A DNA stretch of 64,000 nucleotides from JACPRL01 sp035573715 (lineage in GTDB: Bacteria > Acidobacteriota > Terriglobia > Acidiferrales > 2-02-FULL-67-57). Shown here one piece after another: positions 33,987 through 41,290 of this stretch; positions within the stretch are counted from its first letter, which is position 1; each line of letters starts with the position of its first letter. Where the stretch lies: the NCBI GenBank assembly GCA_035573715.1, contig DATLZZ010000013.1, positions 8,410 to 72,409 on the forward strand, written 5' to 3'. The translations under genes were made by a program, and so were the position numbers. The notes beneath the pieces are model-generated. The model was not told the origin of the DNA. It did not search any database and was given only the letters and a program-made list of their open reading frames with translations.

Positions 33987-34049
33987 ATTACCCCTTGCTT
34001 CCCTGGTTGACTTTTGTGGTAAGCTGAGCGCCCCCGAAAGGAAACGAGC

Positions 34050-34496
34050 GTGTTCAACCTGCGAGAGTTCTGCCGCGGCCGCCAGCTCTACCACGTCTCT
34101 CCCGAGATCACCGTCTTCGAGGCCGCCCGCTACATGACCGAGCGCAATGTCGGCGCCGTCTGTGTGCTGGACGGCGACCGCCTCGCCGGCATCCTGTCGG
34201 AGCGCGACTTGATGAAGCGCGTCATTGCCGCTGGCCAGGACCCCAAAGTCGTCCGCGTCCGCGACGCCATGACCGCCAAGCCTGTGGTCGTCGACGCCAG
34301 CGAGGACCACCAGAGCTGCCTCAAAGTGATGAAGCAAGCCAACATCCGCCACCTGCCGGTCATCGACGGCGACCGCCTCATCGGCCTTATCTCGCTGCGC
34401 GACCTGCTTCAGGTCGACCTCGACGAAAAGGACGAGGAGCTCCGCCTGATGCAGGATTACATCCACTACATCCCGCCCTCCAAACCCCAGGTCTGA
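34050..34496 (+). CDS. Paired CBS-domain protein
   Basis: 148 residues, GTG start with AAAGGA before it. Two CBS repeats: VSPEITVFEAARYMTERNVG with GILSERDLMKRV, then VVVDASEDHQSCLKVMKQAN with IRHLPVIDGDRLIGLISLRD. CBS pairs bind adenine nucleotides or similar ligands as sensors. It heads a co-oriented group with a flavoprotein reductase, a TPR protein and a MOSC protein. Confidence 0.88.
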   Translation: MFNLREFCRGRQLYHVSPEITVFEAARYMTERNVGAVCVLDGDRLAGILSERDLMKRVIAAGQDPKVVRVRDAMTAKPVVVDASEDHQSCLKVMKQANIRHLPVIDGDRLIGLISLRDLLQVDLDEKDEELRLMQDYIHYIPPSKPQV

Positions 34497-34537
34497 CCCG
34501 ACTTGCGCGCCCCGGACTACACAGCGAGAATAGAAGT

Positions 34538-35275
34538 GTGTCCACCGAGCCGAAGAGCCCGCCGCGCCAGGGCGACAAGACCCGCTATCAGGCGCGCCTT
34601 GCGCGGGTGCGAGCGCTGACCGAGACTACCAAGCACTTTGAGTTCGAAGTCCTCGGCCCCAAGCCGTTCGAATTCACCGCCGGCCAGTTCATTTCGCTCT
34701 ATCTGCCGCGCAACGGCGCCGAGGATAACCGTGCCTACTCCCTCGCCTCGGCGCCGAACCCCACCCGCTTCAACCTCTGCCTCAACCGCGTCCCCGGCGG
34801 CTTCTTCTCCAACTACCTCTGCGACCTCGCCCCCGGCGCCACCATCAGCTTTGAAGGCCCCTTTGGATTCTTCGTCGCGCACCCGTCTCCGCACGATTCG
34901 GTTTTCGTCGCCACCGGCACCGGCATCGCGCCGATTCGCGGCATCCTCGAGGACCTTTTCGCGCGCGGTTGCTCCCGGCAAGTCTGGCTCATCTTCGGCG
35001 TGCGCTATGCCGAGACGATTCTCTACCGCGAGGAGTTCGAAGCCCTCGCCGCTCGGCAACCGAACTTCCACTTCTGGCCGACGCTATCGCGCCCGTCGGC
35101 CGACTGGACCGGCCGGCGTGGCCACGTCCAGGAGCACGTCGAGCGGCTGGTGGTCGAGCGCCCCGACCTTCAGGTATACCTCTGCGGCCTCAAGGCCATG
35201 GTGGACGACCTCCGCCAACGCCTGAGAGCCCGCGGGCTTGACCGCAAGCAAATCCGCTACGAAAAGTACGACTGA
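34538..35275 (+). CDS. Ferredoxin/flavodoxin-NADP+ reductase-like flavoprotein
   Basis: 245 residues, GTG start. FAD-binding barrel with RAYSLASAPNP (RxYS) and GGFFSNYL; NAD(P)-binding fold with FVATGTGIAPIRGIL and LIFGVRYAETILYREEF, ending YLCGLKAMVDDL. The C-terminus lacks an aromatic end (EKYD). Probably moves electrons between NAD(P)H and a ferredoxin or oxygenase; the partner is not adjacent. Its stop overlaps the TPR gene start. Confidence 0.85.
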   Translation: MSTEPKSPPRQGDKTRYQARLARVRALTETTKHFEFEVLGPKPFEFTAGQFISLYLPRNGAEDNRAYSLASAPNPTRFNLCLNRVPGGFFSNYLCDLAPGATISFEGPFGFFVAHPSPHDSVFVATGTGIAPIRGILEDLFARGCSRQVWLIFGVRYAETILYREEFEALAARQPNFHFWPTLSRPSADWTGRRGHVQEHVERLVVERPDLQVYLCGLKAMVDDLRQRLRARGLDRKQIRYEKYD

Positions 35276-35601
35276 TGGCTGACGACCGCTGGAAGCTGGA
35301 GCAACTGAAAGAGCTGTCCGCGCTGGAGCCCGACGACCCGGTCACGCATTACGGCCTGGGCTGTGAGTACCTGCGCTTCCAAGAGAACGAGGAAGCGGCC
35401 GCCTGCTTCCGCTGCGCTCTCGAGTTGAAGCCCGACTACTCGGCCGCCCACCGCGACCTGGGCAAGGCCCTGGAACGACTTGGCCGGGTGGAAGAGGCCA
35501 TCGCCGCCTATCGCCGCGGCAAAGAGGTGGCCTGCCAGAAGGGCGACCTGCAAACCGAGCGGGAAATCGACGTCTTCCTCAAACGCCTGGGGGCCTCGTG
35601 A
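35275..35601 (+). CDS. Short TPR protein
   Basis: 108 residues with about two and a half TPR units (VTHYGLGCEYLRFQENEEAA; AAHRDLGKALERLGRVEEAI). Cytosolic, no signal peptide. Overlaps the preceding flavoprotein by one base and the following MOSC gene by four, so the three are translated as a unit. Role presumably adaptor. Confidence 0.8.
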   Translation: MADDRWKLEQLKELSALEPDDPVTHYGLGCEYLRFQENEEAAACFRCALELKPDYSAAHRDLGKALERLGRVEEAIAAYRRGKEVACQKGDLQTEREIDVFLKRLGAS

Positions 35602-36044
35602 ACCCCCCGCCCGCCACCGCGGACAACGCCCGCGTCGTCGCTCTCTTCGTGCTGCCGCGCCACCGCGGGCCGCTCGAAGCCCGGTCGGAGGTCGCGGCGC
35701 TCGCCGACTTCGGCCTCGAAGGAGACGCGCACGCGCGGGCCGGCAGCCAGCGCCAGGTGCTGCTTATCGAGTCGGAAACCCTCAACGAGTTTCGCCTCGC
35801 ACCCGGCGCGCTCAAAGAAAACATCACCACGGCAGGAATCGCGCTTGCCACTCTCGCACCCGGCACACGTCTTCGGGCGGGCGAGGCCGTGCTGGAGATC
35901 ACGATGGAATGCACCCCCTGCGCGTTCGTGGACTCGGTGCAGGCTGGTCTGCGCGCCAGGCTGCAAGGGCGCCGCGGGATGCTGGCGCGGGTGCTGGCGG
36001 GCGGCTTGATCCGAGTGGGCGACGCCGTAGGCGTGCAGGACTAG
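35598..36044 (+). CDS. MOSC-domain protein
   Basis: 148 residues, GTG start overlapping the TPR gene. MOSC domains carry sulfur or bind molybdopterin on a Cys: here GLEGDAHARAGSQRQVLLIE, NITTAGIAL and MECTPCAFVDSVQAGL, in which the Cys pair CTPC is the likely sulfur or cofactor site. The usual YiiM-like partner domain is missing. Overlaps the convergent YbaK-like gene by four bases. Confidence 0.8.
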   Translation: MNPPPATADNARVVALFVLPRHRGPLEARSEVAALADFGLEGDAHARAGSQRQVLLIESETLNEFRLAPGALKENITTAGIALATLAPGTRLRAGEAVLEITMECTPCAFVDSVQAGLRARLQGRRGMLARVLAGGLIRVGDAVGVQD

Positions 36045-36670
36045 CGGCGGCGCCTCTTCGCCTTCTTCTTCGTCTTCCTGGCCTTCTTCGTAGCCTTCCG
36101 CGCGGACCGCGCCTTCGCTTTCTTTGCGTTGGCTTTGGCCTTGGCTTTGGCCTTTCGGCGCGCCTTGGTGGCCGCCGATTTCTTCTGCGCCAGCACCTCG
36201 GCCGGAGGCGGCTCGGCAAAACGCCCCACGCGCGGCGCCGCCAGCCGCGCGAAGTCGCTGTAGCGCAGCCGGATAGCTTCCGCGTGGGTGCCGGCGTTGA
36301 TGACGATGTTCTCGTTGCGGCTGACGTCTTCGTCGGCGTAGGTGGGGAGTTGATACAGGTTGCCGAACGGCGGCATCGCGCCCAGCTCGCAGTCGGGGAA
36401 GAACTGCTGAAATTCCTTCTCGCTCGCCAACTGGCACTTCTTGGCCCCGGCCACCCGCGCCAGGTCTTTGAAGTTGATGCGCAGCGGCGCCGGCAGCGCC
36501 GCCAGGGCGAACTGGCCGTCCAGCTTCACCACCACCACCTTGGTGAACTCGAAGCCCGAGATGTGCATCCGCGCCGCCAGCTCCTGGGCGGTGAAAGCCG
36601 GGTCGTGGTGCATCACGTCGTAGCCGATCTCGTGTCGATCCAGAAAGTCTTTCAGGCGCTGTGAAATCAT
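36041..36670 (-). CDS. YbaK/ProX-type aminoacyl-tRNA deacylase with long basic tail
   Basis: 209 residues. Residues 1-150 are a YbaK/EbsC editing domain: YDVMHHDPAFTAQELAARMH, KVVVVKLDGQFALAALPA, GAMPPFGNLYQLPTYAD and NAGTHAEAIRL. Such proteins hydrolyse mischarged tRNA (Cys- or Ala-tRNA-Pro). Residues 155-209 form a Lys/Ala/Arg-rich tail (KARRKAKAKAKANAKKAKAR, ending KRRRR) resembling histone-H1/AlgP tails, which could bind RNA or DNA. GAAGGAGG precedes the ATG. I would not assign the amino acid. Confidence 0.85.
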   Translation of the reverse strand: MISQRLKDFLDRHEIGYDVMHHDPAFTAQELAARMHISGFEFTKVVVVKLDGQFALAALPAPLRINFKDLARVAGAKKCQLASEKEFQQFFPDCELGAMPPFGNLYQLPTYADEDVSRNENIVINAGTHAEAIRLRYSDFARLAAPRVGRFAEPPPAEVLAQKKSAATKARRKAKAKAKANAKKAKARSARKATKKARKTKKKAKRRRR

Positions 36671-36764
36671 TGCGCCCTCCTTCAGGCGGGAAATCCAGAG
36701 GCAGCCAAGCCAAGCATAGCAAAGCCAGTCCCGAATGTGACAAAATCTTGCGCCCCAAAGGAAG

Positions 36765-36874
36765 GGCGGCGGGAAGGGGGAGACTTCCCGCCGCCGCGTG
36801 GGGTAGGCATGACCCCGCCCCTTCTGGCCCTCCTCGCGCGGGCGCGCGAAGGGAGTTAAGAAGGGGCGGGGGTC
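36765..36874. terminator. Two large hairpins ending the nrdJ/small-protein unit
   Basis: GGCGGCGGGAAG pairs perfectly with CTTCCCGCCGCC around seven bases (36765-36795). A second palindrome pairs GACCCCGCCCCTTC (36811) with GAAGGGGCGGGGGTC (36860), with nested CGCGCG repeats in its loop. They lie between the YbaK-like gene and the last of the small minus-strand genes and probably end the latter's transcript. Neither has a long T-run, so they may also be repeat elements. Confidence 0.55.
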
Positions 36875-36877
36875 TGG

Positions 36878-37099
36878 CTATGGGGACCCGAGATCATGGT
36901 GAAACTCCGGCCGCACCCGAATCCGGCCGCTGGCCGAGCGCGCCTCCACCCGGAAGCGGATGGAGGGATGCTCGGCGCGGAGCACCTGGGCGAGGTCGGT
37001 GGCCGTGACAAAATCGCGGCACTCCCGGCCCGCTTCCCAGTTCTTGCCGCCGTCGTAACTCTTCATCACTACGAATCCACCTTGGGTCCCCGGGTTCAC
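36878..37099 (-). CDS. Small protein with one Asp-box-like motif
   Basis: 73 residues, GTG start preceded by AAGGAGG. Contains SYDGGKNWEAG, matching the SxDxGxxW Asp-box seen in sialidase/BNR-type propellers, but only once. The rest is charged. Last of five tiny genes on the nrdJ strand. Function unknown. Confidence 0.6.
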   Translation of the reverse strand: MNPGTQGGFVVMKSYDGGKNWEAGRECRDFVTATDLAQVLRAEHPSIRFRVEARSASGRIRVRPEFHHDLGSP

Positions 37100-37117
37100 T
37101 TCTGGCTTCCTCCTTGG

Positions 37118-37336
37118 TCAGGCGTCCTGCTCGGCGGCCTGTCGCTCCAGCGCCCCGAGCACGGCGCGAATCTCATCGGCATCCAACCCCAAGGCCGCCA
37201 CGGCGCTCAGGCCGCTGATGGCGGCGCCGATGACGTCCTCCCGGCGCGCGCAATCCATCAGCCGCGCTGCCAGCGCCATGGCGCAGCCCACCCGCATCGC
37301 CTTCTCGACCTTGCCCATCTCGACCCAGTCGGTCAT
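37118..37336 (-). CDS. Small helical protein, unknown
   Basis: 72 residues with GGAGG before the ATG. Mostly helical and Ala-rich with two cysteines (VGCAMAL and MDCARR), ending AAEQDA. No family recognised. Spaced 13 bases after the preceding small gene's stop, so co-transcribed. Confidence 0.6.
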   Translation of the reverse strand: MTDWVEMGKVEKAMRVGCAMALAARLMDCARREDVIGAAISGLSAVAALGLDADEIRAVLGALERQAAEQDA

Positions 37337-37349
37337 CCGGCGCCTCCGC

Positions 37350-37607
37350 CTAGCGCAGTGCTTCCGCCCAACGCGCCACGCGGCCGTAGCGCGCCGGCTC
37401 GCAGACCGAGCAGATGATTTCGCCCGCTTCGCGCCCCGTCTCCCGGCCCTCTTCGACGAAGATGAGCCAGAGCCGGGCCTGCGCCGCCACGTGGCCGCGC
37501 CGGCACGGTTCGCCCGGGGTTCGCACCTCGGGCAGGTAGCGTCCGCTGCGGTCGGGTGGAGGGACTACGACTACGGTGGGATTCTCGACGTAGACAAGCT
37601 GAGCCAT
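37350..37607 (-). CDS. Small Cys/His protein, unknown
   Basis: 85 residues; GGAGGTG precedes the ATG. After a beta-rich start (LVYVENPTVVVVPPPD) it has PCRRGH and CSVCEP, whose Cys and His residues could form one zinc site. No family recognised. Part of the small-protein train after nrdJ. Confidence 0.6.
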   Translation of the reverse strand: MAQLVYVENPTVVVVPPPDRSGRYLPEVRTPGEPCRRGHVAAQARLWLIFVEEGRETGREAGEIICSVCEPARYGRVARWAEALR

Positions 37608-37669
37608 CCGCGCACCTCCGGTCCTGCCTCCCCAGGCAGAACGGGATTCCCTACTTCCCTAAAAGCCCC

Positions 37670-37918
37670 CTAGGTACTCCTGGTTGCGGTCATCCACTTC
37701 TCGAGCAAGAACTTTTGCTGGTCGTAGCTGGTGGTGAGCTTGAGCCCCCAGTAGCGGTCGGCATTGCAGATGGCGCAGCCGCTGGCCAGCTCTTCCGTTC
37801 GCACCACTTTGCCGCGCTTGCCGAAGTAGAGTTGGACAAGGATGGCGTGTTGCGTATCGAAGCGGCATTTCGGGCAATACCGCGTCTCCAGCTCCACCTT
37901 CAAATCCGCTTTACTCAC
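37670..37918 (-). CDS. Small zinc-ribbon-like protein
   Basis: 82 residues, GTG start. Two CxxC knuckles, YCPKCRFDTQHAIL and SGCAICNADRYWG, about 30 residues apart: a classic one-zinc ribbon. Charged helical C-terminus. No signal peptide. A zinc ribbon of this size often binds nucleic acid or another protein; partner unknown. Confidence 0.68.
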   Translation of the reverse strand: MSKADLKVELETRYCPKCRFDTQHAILVQLYFGKRGKVVRTEELASGCAICNADRYWGLKLTTSYDQQKFLLEKWMTATRST

Positions 37919-37967
37919 TCCCCTACCACCTTTCCCCCGCCTGACCCGATCCTCCGTTCCTCCGTTT

Positions 37968-38017
37968 CAACCCGGTGGCTCCCGCCACCGGGCCCAGCGG
38001 CGGGAGCCGCCGGGTTG
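37968..38017. repeat. Perfect-type long palindrome (hairpin)
   Basis: CAACCCGG plus GGCTCCCGCC pairs with GGCGGGAGCC plus CCGGGTTG, with one mismatch and a 12-base loop. It lies between two of the small genes downstream of nrdJ. No T-run follows on either side, so it is more likely an mRNA-stabilising or REP-like element than a terminator. Confidence 0.65.
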
Positions 38018-38024
38018 AACGTGA

Positions 38025-38189
38025 CTAGCGCAAGAACTCGCTCCGCCCGGCTTCCACCGCCGCGCGCTCAAACGCCGCCGGCTCACACCCGGAGCAAATC
38101 CGGCGGTCATCCCGCAGCGCCTGAATCGTCTGCCGCGCGCACCGCTCGCACTGCTCCAGCCGGAACTGCATCACCGTGGTCGTTTCCAC
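38025..38189 (-). CDS. Tiny four-cysteine protein
   Basis: 54 residues, GTG at 38189 with AAGGAGG four bases upstream (an ATG seven codons in is the alternative). Contains CERCARQT and CSGCEPAAF, giving a CxxC...CxxC zinc-finger pattern with about 15 residues between, and a hydrophilic helical end (VEAGRSEFLR). It starts 19 bases after the nrdJ stop and is translated right after it. Confidence 0.62.
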   Translation of the reverse strand: METTTVMQFRLEQCERCARQTIQALRDDRRICSGCEPAAFERAAVEAGRSEFLR

Positions 38190-38208
38190 TTCCCCTCCTT
38201 CCCGAGTT

Positions 38209-40977
38209 CTAGCCGCAGCCGCTGGTGGTGCCGCAATTGCCGCAGCGATAGCAGGAGCCGTTGCGCGTCATCAGAGAACCACAGTCCGGGCAGGCCGGCG
38301 CGTCGGCGGGCGCCTGCACGGGCGCGGGAGCGCGGGCGTGCATGGCCTCCGCCGCGGTGCCGGCAATCTCCGCCGCCGCTTTGACCGTCGGCGACGGCTC
38401 CACCGCTTCCACCGTGCCTTCGCCGTTGGTGACGCCGATGTCCACCGTCTTGTACTCCGGCGAGATGAACTTCGCCCCCAGCCAGCGGAAGATGTAGTCG
38501 ACGATCGACTTGGCCACCGGGATTTCGGGGTTGTTGGTCCAACCCGAAGGCTCGAAGCGCACGTGCGAAAGCTTGTCCACGTAAATCTTCAGCGGCACGC
38601 CGTATTGCAAGGCAATCGAAATGGCGCAGGCAAAGCTGTCCATCACGCCGGAAAGCGTCGAGCCTTCCTTGGCCATGGTGATGAAGATTTCGCCCGGTTG
38701 CCCGTCGGGGTAGAGCCCGACGGTGATGTAGCCTTCATGGCCGGCAATGGAGAACTTGTGGGTGACGGCGTTGCGCGTCTCCGGGAGCTTGCGCCGCTGG
38801 AGCTGCCCGCCCGCCCGCACCGGTACGGGTGCCGCTTCGGCCGCCGGTTCCTTCTCCGCCTTGGGCGCGCGCGCCGTGGTGGAGAGCGGCTGAACCTTCT
38901 TCGAGCCGTCGCGGTAAATCGCCACCGCCTTCAGCCCCAGCCGCCAGCCCTCGATGTAGGTCTGCATGATCTCTTCGACCGTGGTTTCTTCCGGCATGTT
39001 GACGGTCTTGGAGATGGCGCCGCTGATGAAGGGCTGCGCCGCCGCCAGCATCTTCAGATGGCCCATCGGCGAGATGGAGCGCGAGCCCGCGGCCGGCTTG
39101 AGCGAGCAGTCGAACACCGGCAGGTGCTCTTCCTTCAGGTGCGGGGCGCCCTCAATGGTGCCGGTGCGGTCGATGTAGTCCACCATGTCGCTGATCTGCT
39201 CGGGGGTGTAGCCGAGCCGCTGCAGCGCCATGGGCACGGTGTTGTTGACAATCTTGATGACCCCGCCGCCCACCAGCCGCTTGTACTTGACCAGAGCCAG
39301 GTCAGGCTCGATGCCAGTGGTGTCGCAATCCATCATGAAGGCGATGGTTCCTGTCGGGGCCAGCACCGAGGCCTGCGCGTTCCGGTAGCCGTGCCTCTTG
39401 CCTTCTTCCAGTGCCCGGTCCCAGGCGTCCTGCGCTGCCGCCATCAGGTCGGCCGGGACGTTGCGCGGATTGATGCCGCGCAGCGCGTCGCGGTGCAGGG
39501 CGATGACGCCCAGCATGGATTCGCGGTTCGGGGGATAGCCCGGGAACGGCCCGGTGACTTCCGCGATGCGGGCGCTGGTCAGATAGGCCTGGCCGGTCAG
39601 CAGCGCGGTGATGGCGCCGGTCAGGTCGCGACCGGCGTCGGAGTCATAGGGCACCCCGGAGGCCATCAACAGCGCGCCGAGGTTGGCGTAGCCGAGCCCC
39701 AGCGGGCGATAGTCGTGCGAGTTGCGCGCAATCTTCTCGGTCGGGTAGCTGGCGTTGTCGACGATGATTTCCATCGCCGTAATCAGAATATCGACGCCGT
39801 GCCGGAAGGCGGCGACGTCGAAGTTCACCGCGACATCGACAAACTTCATCAGGTTGAACGACGCCAGGTTGCAAGCGGTGTCGTCGAGGAACATGTACTC
39901 GGAGCAGGGGTTGGAGGCGTTGATGCGCCCCGACGCCTTGCAGGTGTGCCAGCGGTTGATGGTGGTGTCGTACTGGATGCCGGGGTCGCCGCACTGGTGG
40001 GCGGCTTCCGCCATCTGCCGGAAGAGGTCGCGGGCGCGGTACTCGCGCACCGGCTGGCCGTTGCGCACCGCCTTGGTCCAGCACGGCTTGTCCTCCACGA
40101 CCGCCTGCATGAAGTCGTCGGTCACCCGCACCGAGTGGTTGGCGTTCTGGAAGAAGATAGAGCTGTAGGCTTCGCCGTCGAGCGAGCTGTCGTAGCCCAG
40201 CTCGACCAGCGCCCACGCCTTGCGCTCTTCCTTGGCCTTGCAGTTGATGAACTCTTCGATGTCGGGGTGGTCGACGTTCAGGATGACCATCTTGGCCGCC
40301 CGGCGCGTCTTGCCGCCCGACTTGATGACCCCGGCGAAGGCGTCGAACCCGCGCATGAAGCTCACCGGGCCGGAGGCGATGCCGCCGCCGGAGAGCGGCT
40401 CCATCGAACCGCGCAGGCTGGAGAAGTTTGTCCCCGTGCCCGAGCCCCACTTGAAGAGCATGCCCTCGGTTTTGGCCAGGTTCATGATGGACTCCATCGC
40501 GTCATCGATGGAGTTGATGAAGCAGGCCGAGCACTGCGGCTTGGGCTGGACGCCGACGTTGAACCAGACGGGGGAGTTGAAGGCCACCATCTGGTGCAGC
40601 AGCATGTAGGTGAGCTCGTCTCGGAAGGTTTCGCGGTCGTCGGCGCTGGCAAAGTAGCCGCCCTCCCAGCCCCACCGGGTGATGGTGTCGGCCACGCGCC
40701 CGATGAGCTGACGCACGCTCGACTCCCGCTCCGGCGTGCCGCGCTTGCCGTGGAAGTACTTCGAGGCTACGATGTTGGTCGCCGTCTGCGACCAGTCCGC
40801 CGGGACTTCCACGTTCGTCTGTTCAAAAATCACCTCGCCTTTTTCGTTGGTGATGGAGGCGGTGCGGCGCTCCCAGTTGACCGTGTCGTAGGGCGAGACC
40901 CCCGGCTTGGTAAAGCGGCGCTCGAACTTCAGCCCGACTCGCGTTTTCTCAGTGGAAAGGGTCTCCCGCTCGCCCAT
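38209..40977 (-). CDS. nrdJ: Adenosylcobalamin-dependent ribonucleotide reductase (class II)
   Basis: Reduces ribonucleotides to deoxyribonucleotides with a B12-generated thiyl radical, so it works with or without oxygen. 922 residues. ASKYFHGKRGTPERESSVRQ and SPVWFNVGV in the N-terminal part; GSGTGTNFSSLRGSMEPLSG; the active-site loop NPCSEYMFLDDTACNLAS; and GTIAFMMDCDTTGIEPDLAL. The C-terminal ribbon with CPDCGSLM and CGNCGTTSGCG likely relays reducing electrons to the active-site disulfide. The Gly/Ala/Pro-rich stretch before it is a linker. No nrdR was recognised in the window, though a possible NrdR box lies upstream. Confidence 0.96.
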   Translation of the reverse strand: MGERETLSTEKTRVGLKFERRFTKPGVSPYDTVNWERRTASITNEKGEVIFEQTNVEVPADWSQTATNIVASKYFHGKRGTPERESSVRQLIGRVADTITRWGWEGGYFASADDRETFRDELTYMLLHQMVAFNSPVWFNVGVQPKPQCSACFINSIDDAMESIMNLAKTEGMLFKWGSGTGTNFSSLRGSMEPLSGGGIASGPVSFMRGFDAFAGVIKSGGKTRRAAKMVILNVDHPDIEEFINCKAKEERKAWALVELGYDSSLDGEAYSSIFFQNANHSVRVTDDFMQAVVEDKPCWTKAVRNGQPVREYRARDLFRQMAEAAHQCGDPGIQYDTTINRWHTCKASGRINASNPCSEYMFLDDTACNLASFNLMKFVDVAVNFDVAAFRHGVDILITAMEIIVDNASYPTEKIARNSHDYRPLGLGYANLGALLMASGVPYDSDAGRDLTGAITALLTGQAYLTSARIAEVTGPFPGYPPNRESMLGVIALHRDALRGINPRNVPADLMAAAQDAWDRALEEGKRHGYRNAQASVLAPTGTIAFMMDCDTTGIEPDLALVKYKRLVGGGVIKIVNNTVPMALQRLGYTPEQISDMVDYIDRTGTIEGAPHLKEEHLPVFDCSLKPAAGSRSISPMGHLKMLAAAQPFISGAISKTVNMPEETTVEEIMQTYIEGWRLGLKAVAIYRDGSKKVQPLSTTARAPKAEKEPAAEAAPVPVRAGGQLQRRKLPETRNAVTHKFSIAGHEGYITVGLYPDGQPGEIFITMAKEGSTLSGVMDSFACAISIALQYGVPLKIYVDKLSHVRFEPSGWTNNPEIPVAKSIVDYIFRWLGAKFISPEYKTVDIGVTNGEGTVEAVEPSPTVKAAAEIAGTAAEAMHARAPAPVQAPADAPACPDCGSLMTRNGSCYRCGNCGTTSGCG

Positions 40978-41110
40978 GGAACCGTGCTCCCCGTCTCTAG
41001 TAGTGAACCGCCACGCCGCCGAGCGACGCCAGCAAAATCACAGCCAACAGCAACTCCGCAACCTTCAAGCTGGCGCTGCGTACTCCCTGAAGGCTTTCTG
41101 CTGGGCGGCG

Positions 41111-41139
41111 TTTATACGCCCGCCGCTCGCCTCTGTCAA
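41111..41139 (-). promoter_or_regulatory. Near-consensus promoter of nrdJ
   Basis: TTGACA (41134-41139) and TATAAA (41111-41116) on the minus strand, 17 bases apart. The transcript would have a leader of about 125 bases before the ATG at 40977. Confidence 0.75.
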
Positions 41140-41141
41140 GG

Positions 41142-41180
41142 AAAAAATGCAGCCTATCGTAGCCTTCTCCCCGAGGCTGC
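41142..41180 (-). terminator. Terminator hairpin upstream of nrdJ
   Basis: Minus-strand GCAGCCT pairs with AGGCTGC around 18 bases, and ATTTTTT follows. It most simply ends the transcript of the class V PLP gene that stops at 41291. Confidence 0.65.
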
Positions 41181-41190
41181 CTATATATTG
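41181..41190 (-). promoter_or_regulatory. Possible NrdR box
   Basis: CAATATATAG on the minus strand matches the core CWATATATWG of NrdR boxes. It overlaps a weaker -10 (TACAAT, 41187-41192) with TTGCTT 18 bases upstream. A clear second box at the usual spacing is not seen, and it is about 45 bases upstream of the -35 of the main nrdJ promoter. Confidence 0.4.
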
Positions 41191-41290
41191 TAGGGCGAAC
41201 GCGCGGCGAAAAGCAAGCCTTCTATTGTTTCCTCCCCGTATCCCGACCGCGACCATGCATTGAGAAAGGCGCGCGGAGGGAGCTGCTTTT

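Noticed and set aside
40978..41180. A cobalamin riboswitch before nrdJ
   Set aside because: The leader lacks the B12-box GCCACTG and the GGTGCC-type 5' core. A B12-dependent enzyme does not need such a switch.
38176..41193. A 1005-residue open frame antisense to nrdJ
   Set aside because: It mirrors a well-conserved gene. The peptide is rich in Arg, His and Val in the manner of antisense shadows, with no ribosome-binding site.
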